The position numbers were made by a program, and so were the translations under genes. Below, piece by piece: positions 24,551-37,694 of a DNA stretch of 64,000 nt; positions within the stretch are counted from its first letter, which is position 1; each line of letters starts with the position of its first letter. This DNA comes from Dryomyza anilis (taxonomy: Eukaryota > Arthropoda > Insecta > Diptera > Dryomyzidae), in contig OX638131.1 of NCBI GenBank assembly GCA_951804985.1, forward strand, positions 54,123,078 through 54,187,077. The letters run 5' to 3'. The notes below the pieces were generated by a model. It did not search any database and was not told the DNA's origin. It saw only the letters and a program-made list of their open reading frames with translations.

Positions 24551-26878
24551 GGCCTCTACGACGTGTATTTACGGAGTTATGAGCATTTTAAATTTGAGAC
24601 GTGATTTCTCAAGAGCCCTTGCGCCGATTATATTGATTTATATTGTAATTAAAAGAGCACAAATAGATTACAAAATGTATTTACGGAGTTATGAGCATTT
24701 TAAGTTTGAGACGTGTTATCTCAAGAACTCTTGCCCCGACTATAAAGATTTATTTATATTGGTATTAAAAGGGCAAAAATACATTACAAAATGTAACAAC
24801 TTTGAGGCCTCTACGACGCGTATTTACGGAGTTATGATCATTTTAAGTTTGCCCCGACTATAATGATTTATATTGAAAATAAAATGGCAAAAATAGATTA
24901 CAAATTATGCCTCTAGATTAGTATTTACGGAGTTATGATCATTTATATTGTAATTCAAAGAGCAAAAATAGATTACAACATGTGCCAACTTTGAAGCCTC
25001 TACGACGTGTATTTACGGAGTTATGAGTATTTGATAGTTTGTGACGTGATTTCTCAAGAACCCCCTACGCGGATTATAATGATATATATTTGAATTAAAA
25101 GGGCAAAAATATTTACGGAGTTATGAGCATATTAAGTTTGAGACGTGATTTCTCCAGAACCCTTGCGCCGAATATAATGATTTATATTGGAATTAAATGG
25201 GCAAAAATAGATTACAAAATGTGCCAACATTGAGGCCTCTACGACGTGTATTTACGGAGTATTTACGCGTATTTATAGAGTTATGAGCATATTTAGTTTG
25301 AGACGTCATTTCTCTAGAACCCTTGCGCCGACTATAATGATTTATATTAGAAGTAAAATGGCAAAAATAGATTACAAATTGTGCCTCTAGACTCGTATTT
25401 ACGGAGTTATGATGATTTAAATTGTAATTAAAAGAGCAAAAATAGGTTACAGCATGTGCCAACTTTGAAGCCTCTACAACGTGTATTTACGGAGTTATGA
25501 GTATTTTATAGTTTGTGACGTGATTTCTCAAGAACCCCTTGCGCGGATTATAATGATATATATTTGAATTAAAAGGGCAACAATATTTACGGAGTTATGA
25601 GCATATTAAGTTTGAGACGTGATTTCTCCAGAACCCTTGCGCCGAATATAATGATTTATATTGGAATTAAATGGGCAAAAATAGATTACAAAATGTGCCA
25701 ACTTTGAGGCATCTGCGACGCGTATTTACGGAGTTATGAGCATTTTAAGTTTGAGACGTGATTTCTTAAGAACCATTGCTCCGAATATAATGATTGATAA
25801 TGGAATTAAAAGGCCAAAAATAGATTACAAATTGTGCCAACTCTGAGGCCTCTAGACTCGTATTTACGGAGTTATGAGCATTTTAAGTTTGAGACGTGAT
25901 TTCTCTAGAACTCTTGCTCCGACTACAACGATTTATAATGGAATTAAAAGACCAAAAATAGATTACAAATTGTGCCAACTCTGAGGCCTCTACGACGTGT
26001 ATTTACGGAGTTATGAGCATTTTAAATTTGAGACGTGATTTCTCAAGAGCCCTTGTGCCGATTATATTGATTTATATTGTAATTAAAAGAGCACAAATAG
26101 ATTACAAAATGTATTTACGGAGTTATAAGCATTTTAAGTTTGAGACGTGTTATCTCAAGAACTCTTGCCCCGACTATAAAGATTTATTTATATTGGTATT
26201 AAAAGAGCAAAAATACATTACAAAATGTAACAACTTTGAGGCCTCTACGACGCGTATGTACGGAGTTATGATCATTTTAAGTTTGCCCCGACTATAATGA
26301 TTTATATTGAAAATAAAAGGGCAAAAATAGATTACAAATTGTTCCAAATCTGAGACCTCTAGACTCGTATTTATGGAGTTATGAGCATTCTAAGTTTGAT
26401 ACGTGATTTCTCAAGAGCCCTTGCGCCGATTATAATGATTTATATTGTAATTAAAAGAGCAAAAATAGATTACAACATTTGCCAACTATGAAGCCTCTAC
26501 GACGTGTATTTACGGAGTTATGTGGATTTGATAGTTTGTGACGTGATTTCTCAAGAACCCCTTGCGCCGATTATAATGAATTAAAAGGGCAAAAATAGAT
26601 TACAAAATGTGCCAACTTTGAGGCCTCTACGACGTGTGTTTACGGAGTATTTACGCGTATTTAGGGATTTATGAGCATATTAAGTTTGAGACGTGATTTC
26701 TCAAGAACCCCTTGCGCCGATTATAATGATTTATATTGGAATTAAAAGAGCAAAAATATATTACAAAATGTGCCAACTTTGAGCATTTTAAGTTTGCGAC
26801 GTGATTTCTCAAGAGCCCTTCCGCCGATTATAGTAAAATAAAAGGACAACAATAGATTGCAAAATGTGCCTACTTTGA
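24551..26878 (+). repeat. Satellite block, forward, carrying segmental copies of 21.6-22.9 kb
   Basis: From 24573 to about 25900 this repeats the segment starting near 21660. A further partial copy begins near 26007 (frame 26013-26297 differs at a few residues from 21667-21951). Frame 25193-25462 on the minus strand is repeat sequence. No gene. Confidence 0.87.
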
Positions 26879-27264
26879 GGCCTCTACGACGTGTATTTAC
26901 GGAGTTATGAGCATTTTAAGTTTGAGACGTGTTATCTTAAGAACCCTTGCGCCTACTATAATATTTATATTGGAATTAAAAAGGCAAAAATATATTACAA
27001 TTATTATGATTATAATGATATATATTTGAATTAAAAGGGCAAAAATAGATTACAAAATGTGCAAACTTTGAGGACTCTACGACGTGTATTTACGGAGTTA
27101 TGAGCATTTTAAGTTTGAGACGTGTTATCTTAAGAACCCTTGCGCCGACTATAATATTTATATTGGAATTAAAAAGGCAAAAATATATTACAATTATTAT
27201 GATTATAATGATATATATTTGAATTAAAAGGGCAAAAATAGATTACAAAATGTGCCAACTTTGA
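26879..27264 (+). repeat. Two 193-bp satellite units
   Basis: Starts at 26879, 27072 and the following monomer at 27265, again 193 bp apart, with the same 54-bp internal extra piece as 23201-24550. It is separated from that run by about 2.3 kb of ordinary monomers. Confidence 0.92.
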
Positions 27265-28521
27265 GGTCTCTACGACGTGTATTTACGGAGTTATGAGTAT
27301 TTTAAGTTTGAGACGTGATTTCTCAAGAGCCTATGCGTCGATTATAATGATTTATATTGTAATTAAAAGAGCAAAAAATAGATTACAACATGTGGCAACT
27401 TTGAAGCCTCTACGACGTGTATTTCCGGAGTTATGAGTATTTGATAGTTTGTGACGTGATTTCTCAAGAACCCCTTGCGCGGATTATAATGATATATATT
27501 TGAATTAAAAGGGAAAACATAAATTACAAAATGTGCCAACTGTGAGGCATCTACGACGTGTATTTACGGATTTATGAGCATATTAAGTTTGAGACGTGAT
27601 TTCTCCAGAACCCTTGCGCCGACTATAATGATTTATATTGGAATTAAATGGGCAAAAATAGATTACAAAATGTGCCAACTTTGAGGCATCTGCGACGCGT
27701 ATTTACGGAGTTATGAGCATTTTGAGCTTGAGACGTGATTTCTGAGGAACCCCTTGCGCCAAAAAGTGATTACAAAATGTGCCAACTTTGAGGCATCTGC
27801 GACGCGTATTTACGGAGTTATGATCATTTTAAGTTTGAGACGTGATTTCTCAAGAACCATTGCTCCGAATATAATGATTGATAATGGAATTAAAATGCCA
27901 AAATAGATTACAAATTGTGCCAACTCTGAGGCCTTTAGACTCGTATTTACGGAGTTATGAGCATTTTAAGTTTGAGACGTGATTTCTCAAGAACCCGTGA
28001 GCCGACTATAGTGATTTATATTGGAATTAAAATGCAAAAATAGATTACAAAATGTGCCAAGTTTGAGGCCTCTAGACTCGTATTTACGGAGTTGTGAGCA
28101 TTTTAAGTTTGAGACGTGGTTTCTCAAGAACACATGCGCCGATTATAATAAACTAAAAGGGCAAACATAAATTACAAATTGTGCCAACTGTGAGGCCTCT
28201 TCGACGTGTATTTACGGAGTTATGAGCATTTTAAGTTTGGACGTGATTTCTCAATAGCCATTGCGCCGATTATAATGTAATTAAAATTATATTGTAATTA
28301 AAAGTGCAAAAAGAGATTACAAAATGTGTCAACTTTAATTTTGAGACGTGTTTTCTCAAGAGCCCTTGCGACGATTATAATGATTAATAATGGAATTAAA
28401 AGGGCAAACATAGATTACAAATTGTGCGAAATTTGCGGCCTCTAGACTCGTATTTACGGAGTTATGAGCATTTTAAGTTTGCTCCGAATGTATTGATTTA
28501 TAATGTTATTTAAAGGGCAAA
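27265..28521 (+). repeat. Satellite block, forward
   Basis: Mixed monomers. At 27745-27770 GAACCCCTTGCGCC joins directly to AAAAAGTGATTACAAAATG, a deletion form that recurs at 29812, 53868, 54248 and their copies. Ends at GTTATTTAAAGGGCAAA. No gene. Confidence 0.86.
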
Positions 28522-28880
28522 GTTGGCACATTTTGTAATCTATTTTTGCTCTTTTAATTACAATATAAATCATTATAATCGGCCCAAGGGCTCTTGAGAA
28601 ATCACGTCTCAAACTTAAAATGCTCATAACTCCGTAAATACAAGTCGTAGAGGCCTCACAGTTGGCACATTTTGTAATTTATGTTTGCCCTTTTAGTTTA
28701 TTATAATCGGCGCTTGTGTTCTTGCGAAATCACGTCTCAAACTTAAAATGCTCACAACTCCGTAAATACGAGTCTAGACGCCTCAAACTTGGCACATTTT
28801 GTAATCTATTTTTGCCTTTTTAATTCCAATATAATTTTAATTACATTATAATCGGCGCAATGGCTATTGAGAAATCACGT
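28522..28880 (-). repeat. Satellite block, reverse
   Basis: About 360 bp in reverse orientation, ending at a junction seen once (AAATCACGT passing into GCCAACTTTGAGG). No gene. Confidence 0.87.
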
Positions 28881-31800
28881 GCCAACTTTGAGGCCTCTAC
28901 GATGTGTATTTACAGAGTATTTACGCGTATTTAAGGAGTTATGAGCATTTTAAGTTTGAGACGTGTTATCTCAAGAACCCTTGCCCCGACTATAAAGATG
29001 TATTTATATTGGTATTAAAAGGGCAAAAATACATTACAAAATGTGACAACTTTGAGGCCTCTACGACGCGTATTTACAGTGTTATGATCATTTTAATTTT
29101 GAGACGTGATTTTTCACGAACCCTTGCTCCCACTATAATGATTTATATTGGAAATAAAAGGGCAACAATAGATTACAAATTGTGCCTCTAAACTCGTATT
29201 TACGGAGTTATGATGATTTATATTGTAATTAAAAGAGCAAAAATAGATTACAACATGTGCCAACTTTGAAGCCTCTACGACGTGTATTTACGGAGTTATG
29301 AGTATTTGATAGTTTGTGACGTGATTTGAATTAAAAGGAAAAAAAAATATTAAAAAATGTGCCAACTTTGAGGCCTCTACGACGTGAATTTACGGAATAT
29401 TTACGCGTATTTACGGAGTTATGAGCATATGAAGTTTAAGACGTGATTTCTCTAGAACCCTTGCGCCGACTATAATGATTTATATTGGAAGTAAAATGTG
29501 CAAAAATAGATTACAAATTGTGCCTCTAGACTCGTATTTACGGAGTTATGATGATTTAAATTGTAATTAAAAGAGCAAAAATAGATTACAGCATGTGCCA
29601 ACTTTGAAGCCTCTACGACGTATATTTACGGAGTTATGAGTATTTGATAGTTTGTGACGTGATTTCTCAAGAACCCCTTGCGCGGATTATAATGATATAT
29701 ATTTGAATTAAAAGGGCAAAATAGATTACAAAATGTGCCAACTTTGAGGCCTCTGTGATGCGTATTTACGGAGTTATGAGCATTTTGAGCTTGAGACGTT
29801 ATTTCTGAGGAACCCCTTGCGCCAAAAAGTGATTACAAAATGTGCCAACTTTGAGGCCTCTAGACTCGTATTTACGGAGTTATGAGCATATTAAATTTGA
29901 GACGTGATTTCTCCAGAACCCTTGCGCCGACTATAATGATTTATATTGGAATTAAAAGGGCAAAAATAGATTACAAAATGTACCAACTTTGAGGCCTCTG
30001 TGACGCGTATTTACGGAGTTACGAGCATATTAAGTTTGTGGCGTGATTTCTCCAGAACCCTTGCGCCGACTATAATGATTGATAATGGAATTAAAAGGCC
30101 AAAACTAGATTACAAATTGTGCCAACTTTGAGGCCTCTGCGACGCGTATTTACGGAGTTATGAGCATTTTGAGCTTGAGACGTGATTTCTGAGGAACCCC
30201 TTGCGCCAAAAATAGATTACAAAATGTGCCAACTTTGAGCATTTTAATTTTTAGACGTGATTTTTCAAGAACCCCTTGCGCCGATTATAATGATTTATAT
30301 TGTACTTAAAAGAGCAAAAATAGATTACAAAATGTGCCAACTTTGAGCACTCTAAGTTTGATACATGATTTCTCAAGAGCCCTTGCGCAGAGCAAAAATA
30401 GATTACAACATTTGCCAACTTTGAAGCCTCTACGACGTGTATTTACGGAGTTATGAGTATTTGATAGTTTGTGATGTGATTTCTCAAGAACCCCATGCGC
30501 CGATTATAATGAATTAAAAGGGCAAAAATAGATTACAAAATGTGCCAACTTTGAGGCCTCTACGACGTGTGTTTACGGAGTATTTACGCGTATTTACGGA
30601 TTTATGAGCTTATTAAGTTTGAGACGTGATTTCCCTAAAACCCTTGCGCCGACTATAATGATTTATATTGGAATTAAAAGAGCAAAAATATATTACAAAA
30701 TGTGCCAACTTTGAGCATTTTAAGTTTGAGACGTGATTTCTCAAGAGCCCTTCCGCAGATTATAATAAACTAAAAGGGCAAAAATAGATTACAAAATGTG
30801 CCAACTTTGAGCATTTTAATTTTTAGACGTAATTTTTCAAGAACCCCTTGCGCCGATTATAATGATTTATATTGTAATTAAACGAGCAAAAATAGATTAC
30901 AACTTTGAAGCCTCTACGGAGTTATGAGTATTTGATAGTTTGTGACGTGATTTCTTAAGAACCCCTTGCGCCGATTATAATGATATATATTTGAATTAAA
31001 AGGGCAAAAATAGATTACATAATGTGCCAACTTTGAGGCCTCTACGACGTATATTTACGGAGTATTTACGCGTATTTACGGAGTTATGAGCATATTAAGT
31101 TTGAGACGTGAATTCTTAAGAACACATGCGCCGATTATAATAAACTAAAAGGGCAAACATAAATTACAAAATGTGCCAACTGTGAGGAATCTACGACGTG
31201 TATTTACGGAGTTATGAGCATTTTAAGTTTGGACGTGATTTCTCAATAGCCATTGCGCCGATTATAATATAATTAAAATTATATTGTAATTAAAAGAGCA
31301 AAAAGAGATTACAAAATGTGCCAACTTTAAGCATTTTAATTTTAAAACGTGATTTCTCAAGAGCCCTTGCGACGATTATAATGATTAATAATGGAATCAA
31401 AAGGGCAAACATAGATTACAAAATGTGCCAACTTTGAGCACTCTAAGTTTGATACATGATTTCTCAAGAGCCCTTGCGCCGATTATAATGATTTACATTG
31501 TAATTAAAAGAGCAAAAATAGATTACAACATTTGCCAACTTTGAAGCCTCTACGACGTGTATTTACGGAGTTATGAGTATTTGATAGTTTGTGACGTGAT
31601 TTCTCAAGAGCCCTTGCGCCGATTATAATGATTTATAATGAAAAAATTAAAAGGGCAAAACTAGATTACAAAATGTGCCAACTTTGAGCATTTTAATTTT
31701 GAGATGTGATTTCTCAAGAACCCTTGCGCCGATTATAATGATTTATAATTGAATTAAAAGGCCAAAAATAGATTACAAAATGTGCCAACTTTGAGCATTT

Positions 31801-34117
31801 TAATTTTGAGACGTGATTTTTCAAGAACCCCTTGCGCCGATTATAATGATTTATATTGTACTTAAAAGAGCAAAAATAGATTACAAAATGTGCCAACTTT
31901 AAGCATTTTAATTTTGAGACGTGATTTCTCAAGAGCCCTTACGCCGATTATAATGATTTATTATGGAATTAAAAGGGCAAAAATAGATTACAAAATGTGC
32001 CAAGTTTGCGGCTTCTACGACGCGTATTTACGGAGTTATGATCATTTTAAGTTTGAGACTTGATTTCTCAAGAACCATTGCTCCGAATATAATGATTGAT
32101 AATGGAATTAAAAGGCCAAAAATAGATTACAAATTGTGCCAACTCTGAGGCCTCTATACTCGTATTTACGTAGTTGTGAGCATTTTAAGTTTGAGACGTG
32201 ATTTCTCAAGAGCACTTGTGCCGATTATAATGATTTATATTATAATTAAAAGGGCAAAAATAGATTACAAAATGTGCCAACTTTGAGGCCTCTACGATGT
32301 GTATTTACGGAGTATTTACGCGTATTTAAGGAGTTATGAGCATTTTAAGTTTGAGACGTGATTTCTCAAGAGCACTTGTGCCGATTATAATGATTTATAT
32401 TATAATTAAAAGGGCAAAAATAGATTACAAAATGTGCCAACTTTGAGGCCTCTACGATGTGTATTTACGGAGTATTTACGCGTATTTAAGGAGTTATGAG
32501 CATTTTAAGTTTGAGACGTGTTATCTCAAGAACCCTTGCCTCGACTTGCCTCTACGATGTGTATTTACGGAGTATTTACGCGTATTTAAGGAGTTATGAG
32601 CATTTTAAGTTTGAGACGTGTTATCTCAAGAACCCTTGCCTCGACTATAAAGATGTATTTATATTGGTATTAAAAGGGCAAAAATACATTACAAAATGTG
32701 ACAACTTTGAGGCCTCTACGACGCGTATTTACAGTGTTATGATCATTTTAATTTTGAGACGTGATTTTTCACGAACCCTTGCTCCCACTATAATGATTTA
32801 TATTGGAAATAAAAGGGCAACAATAGATTACAAATTGTGCATCTAGACTCGTATTTACGGAGTTATGATGATTTATATTGTAATTAAAAGAGCAAAAATA
32901 GATTACAACATGTGCCAACTTTGAAGCCTCTACGACGTGTATTTACGGAGTTATGAGTATTTGATAGTTTTTGACGTGATTTCTCAAGAACCCCTTGCGT
33001 GGATTATAATGATATATATTTGAATAAAAAGGGAAAAAATAGATTAAAAAATGTGCCAACTTTGAGGCCTCTACGACGTGAATTTACGGAATATTTACGC
33101 GTATTTACGGAGTTATGAGCATATTAAGTTTGAGACGTGATTTCTCTAGAACCCTTGCGCCGACTATAATGATTTATATTGGAAGTAAAATGGCAAAAAT
33201 AGATTACAAATTGTGCCTCTAGACTCGTATTTACGGAGTTATGATGATTTAAATTGTAATTAAAAGAGCAAAAATATATTACAAAATGTGCCAACTTTGA
33301 GCATTTTAAGTTTGAGACGTGATTTCTCAAGAGCCCTTCCGCAGATTATAATAAACTAAAAGGGCAAAAATAGATTACAAAATGTGCCAACTTTGAGCAT
33401 TTTAATTTTTAGACGTGATTTTTCAAGAACCCCTTGCGCCGATTATAATGATTTATATTGTAATTAAAAGAGCAAAAATAGATTACAACATGTGCCAACT
33501 TTGAAGCCTCTACGGAGTTATGAGTATTTGATAGTTTGTGACGTGATTTCTTAAGAACCCCTTGCGCCGATTATATGATATATATTTGAATTAAAAGGGC
33601 AAAAATAGATTACATAATGTGCCAACTTTGAGGCCTCTACGACGTATATTTACGGAGTATTTACGCGTATTTACGGAGTTATGAGCATATTAAGTTTGAG
33701 ACGTGAATTCTTAAGAACACATGCGCCGATTATAATAAACTAAAAGGGCAAACATAAATTACAAAATGTGCCAACTGTGAGGAATCTACGACGTGTATTT
33801 ACGGAGTTATGAGCATTTTAAGTTTGGACGTGATTTCTCAATAGCCATTGCGCCGATTATAATGTAATTAAAATTATATTGTAATTAAAAGAGCAAAAAG
33901 AGATTACAAAATGTGCCAACTTTAAGCATTTTAATTTTAAAACGTGATTTTTCAAGAGCCCTTGCGACGATTATAATGATTAATAATGGAATCAAAAGGG
34001 CAAACATAGATTACAAATTGTGCGAAATCTGCGGCCTCTAGACTCGTATTTACGGAGTTATGAGCATTTTAAGTTTGCTCCGAATATATTGATTTATAAT
34101 GTTATTTAAAGGACAAA
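28881..34117 (+). repeat. Satellite block, forward, with internal segmental duplications
   Basis: About 5.2 kb of forward monomers containing diverged repeated segments. 28900-29330 recurs near 32570-33000, and 30660-31400 recurs near 33270-34000. At 32271-32580 a monomer pair is repeated in short tandem (TGTGTATTTACGGAGTATTT occurs three times). Reading frames here (28904-29191, 31714-31932, 32496-32846, 33124-33330) are satellite translations. Ends at GTTATTTAAAGGACAAA. No gene. Confidence 0.86.
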
Positions 34118-34784
34118 GTTGGCACATTTTGAAATCTATTTTTGCTCTTTTAATTACAATATAAATCATTATAATCGGCGCAAGGGCTCTTGAGAAATCA
34201 CGTCTCAAACTTAAAATGCTCATTACTCCGTAAATACACGTCGTAGAGGCCTCACAGTTGGCACATTTTGTAATTCATGTTTGCCGTTTTAGTTTATTAT
34301 AATCGGCGCATGTGTTCTTGAGAAATCACGTCTCAAACTTAATATGCTCATAACTCCGTAAATACGCGTAAATACTCCGTAAATACACGTCGTAGAGGCC
34401 TCAAAGTTGGCACATTATGTAATCTATAAAGATAAAATGCTCATAACTCCGTAAATAGACGTCGTAGAGGCCTCACAGTTGGCACATTCTGTAATTTATG
34501 TTTGCCCTTTTAGTTTATTATAATCGGCGCTTGTGTTCTTGAGAAATCACGTCTCAAACTTAAAATGCTCACAACTCCGTAAATACGAGTCTAGACGCCT
34601 CAAATTTGGCACATTTTGTAATCTATTTTTGCCTTTTTAATTCCAATATAAATCATTATAGTAGGCGCAAAGGTTCTTGAGAAATCACGTCTCAAACTTA
34701 ATATGCTCATAACTCCGTAAATACGCGTAAATACTCCGTAACTACACGTCGCAGAGGCCTCAAAGTTGGCACATTATGTAATCT
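34118..34784 (-). repeat. Satellite block, reverse, internally duplicated
   Basis: Relative of 5998-6745 with the same internal joint (ATCTATAAAGATAAAATGC near 34421-34440). No gene. Confidence 0.87.
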
Positions 34785-34808
34785 ATAAAGATTACAAAAT
34801 GTGCCAAC
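34765..34808. repeat. R-to-F junction hairpin
   Basis: GTTGGCACATTATGTAATCT, loop ATAA, AGATTACAAAATGTGCCAAC; one mismatched pair. Confidence 0.93.
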
Positions 34809-35465
34809 TTTGAGGCCTCTACGACGTGTATTTACGGAGTTATAAGCATATTAAGTTTGATACGTGATTTCTCAAGAGCCCTTGCGCCGATTATATTGAT
34901 TTATATTGTAATTAAAAGAGCAAAAATAGATTACAACATGTGCCAACTTTGAAGCCTCTAGGACGTGTATTTACGGAGTTATGAGTATTTGATAGTTTGT
35001 GACGTGATTTCTCAAGAACCCCTTACGCCGATTATAATGATTTACATTGGAATTAAAATGGCAAAATTAGATTACAGAATGTGCCAACTTTGAGGTCTCT
35101 AGACTCGTATTTACGGAGTTATGAGCATTTTAAGTTTGAGACGTGATTTCTCAAGAACACATGCGCCGATTATAATAAACTAAAAGGGCAAACATGAATT
35201 ACAAAATGTGCCAACTGTGAGGCCTCTACGACGTGTATTTACGGAGTTATGAGCATTTTAAGTTTGAGACGTGATTTCTCAAGAGCCCTTGCGCCGATTA
35301 TATTGATTTATATTGTAATTAAAAGAGCAAAAATAGATTACAAAATGTATTTACGGAGTTATGAGCATTTTAAGTTTAAAACGTGATTTCTCAAGAACCC
35401 TTGCGCCGATTATAATGATTTATAATGGAATTAAAAGGGCAAAAATAGATTATTTAAAGGGCAAA
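34809..35465 (+). repeat. Satellite block, forward
   Basis: About five monomers in the recurring order, ending at TAGATTATTTAAAGGGCAAA. No gene. Confidence 0.88.
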
Positions 35466-37694
35466 GTTGGCACATTTTGTAATCTATTTTTGCTCTTTTA
35501 ATTACAATATAAATCATTATAGTCGGCGCAAGGGCTCTTGAGAAATCAATACACAATACAATACACGTCGTAGAGGCCTCACAGTTGGCACATTTTGTAA
35601 TTTATGTTTGCCCTTTTAGTTTATTATAATCGGCGCATGTGTTCTTGAGAAACCACGTCTCAAACTAAAAATGCTCACAACTCCGTAAATACGAGTCTAG
35701 AGGCCTCAAATTTGGCACATTTTGTAATCTATTTTTGCATTTTTAATTGCAATATAATGAGAATTCACGTCTCAAACTTAATATGCTCATAACTCCGTAA
35801 ATACGCGTAAATACTCCGTAAATATACGTCGTATTTGCCCTTTTAATTCAAATATATATCATTATAATCGGCGCAAGGGGTTCTTAAGAAATCACGTCAC
35901 AAACTATCAAATACTCATAACTCCGTAAATACACGTCGTAGAGGCTTCAAAGTTGGCACATGTTGTAATCTATTTTTGCTCTTTTAATTACAATGTAAAT
36001 CATTATAATCTGCGGAAGGGCTCTTGAGAAATCACGCCTCAAACTTAGAATGCTCAAAGTTGGCACATTTTGTAATCTATTTTTGCCCTTTTAATTCCAA
36101 TATAAATCATTATAGTCGGCGCAAGGGTTCTTGAGAAATCACGCCTCAAACTTAATATGCTCATAACTCCGTAAATACGAGTCTAGAGGCCTCAAAGTTG
36201 GCACATTTTGTAATCACTTTTTGGCGCAAGGGGTTCCTCAGAAATCACGTCTCAAGCTCAAAATGCTCATAACTCCGTAAATACGCGTCACAGCGGACTC
36301 AAATTTGGCACATTTTGTAATCTATTTTGCCCTTTTAATTCAAATATATATCATTATAATCCGCGCAAGGGGTTCTTGAGAAATCACGTCACAACTCCGT
36401 AAATATACGTCGTAGAGGCTTCAAAGTTGGCACATGCTGTAATTTATTTTTGCTCTTTTAATTACAATTTAAATCATCATAACTCCGTAAATACGAGTCT
36501 AGAGGCACAATTTGTAATCTATTTTTACCATTTTACTTCCAATATAAATCATTATAGTCGGCGCAAGGGTTCTAGAGAAATCATGCTCATAACTCCGTAT
36601 ATACGCGTAAATACTCCGTAAATTCACGTCGTAGAGGCCTCAAAGTTGGCACATTTTTTAATCTATTTTTTCCCTTTTAATTCAAATATATATCATTATA
36701 ATCCGCGCAAGGGGTTCTTGAGAAATCACGTCACAACTCCGTAAATACACGTCGTAGAGGCTTCAAAGTTGGCACATGTTGTAATCTATTTTTGCTCTTT
36801 TAATTACAATATAAATCATCATAACTCCGTAAATACGAGTATAGAGGCACAATTTGTAATCTATTGTTGCCCTTTTATTTCCAATATAAATCATTATAGT
36901 CGGAGCAAGGGTTCGTGAGAAATCACGTCTCAAAATTAAAATGATCATAACTCCGTAAATACGCGTCGTAGAGGCCTCAAAGTTGTCACATTTTGTAATG
37001 TATTTTTGCCCTTTTAATACCAATATAAATACATCTTTATAGTCGGGGCAAGGGTTCTTGAGATAACACGTCTCAAACTTAAAATGCTCATAACTCCGTA
37101 AATACGCGTAAATACTCCGTAAATACACATCGTAAAGGCCTCAAAGTTGGCACATTTTGTATTCTATTTTTGCCCTTTTAATTATAATATAAATCATTAT
37201 AATCGGCACAAGTGCTCTTGAGAAATCACGTCTCAAACTTAAAATGCTTATAACTCCGTAAATACACGTTGTAGAGCCCTCACAGTTGGCACATTTTGTA
37301 ATTTATGTTTGCCTTTTATATTATAATTGGCGCATGGGTTCTTGAGAAATCACGTCTCAATCTTAAAATGCTCATAACTACGTAAATACGAGTATAGAGG
37401 CCTCAGAGTTGGCACAATTTGTAATCTATTTTTGGCCTTTTAATTCCATTATCAATCATTATATTCGGTTCTTGAGAAATCAAGTCTCAAAATTAAAATG
37501 ATCATAACTCCGAAAATACGCGTCGTAGAGGCCGCAAACTTGGCACATTTTGTAATCTATTTTTGCTCTTTTAATTTCATAATAAATCATTATAATCGGC
37601 GTAAGGGTTCTTGAGAAATCACGTCTCAAAATTAAAAGGCTCAAAGTTGGCACATTTTGTAATCTATTTTTGCTCTTTTAAGTACAATATAAAT
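35466..37694 (-). repeat. Satellite block, reverse, 2.2 kb: inverted copy of forward-type segments
   Basis: The longest reverse block. Read on the minus strand it resembles forward segments elsewhere: frame 36763-37128 (minus) matches forward frames at 28904 and 47844 for most of its length, and 36427-36621 (plus) matches minus-strand frames near 22202 and 33124. At 35549-35568 a short ATACACAATACAATACAC stretch replaces expected monomer sequence. The right junction (AAATCATTTTAAG, about 37694) occurs once. No gene. Confidence 0.87.
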
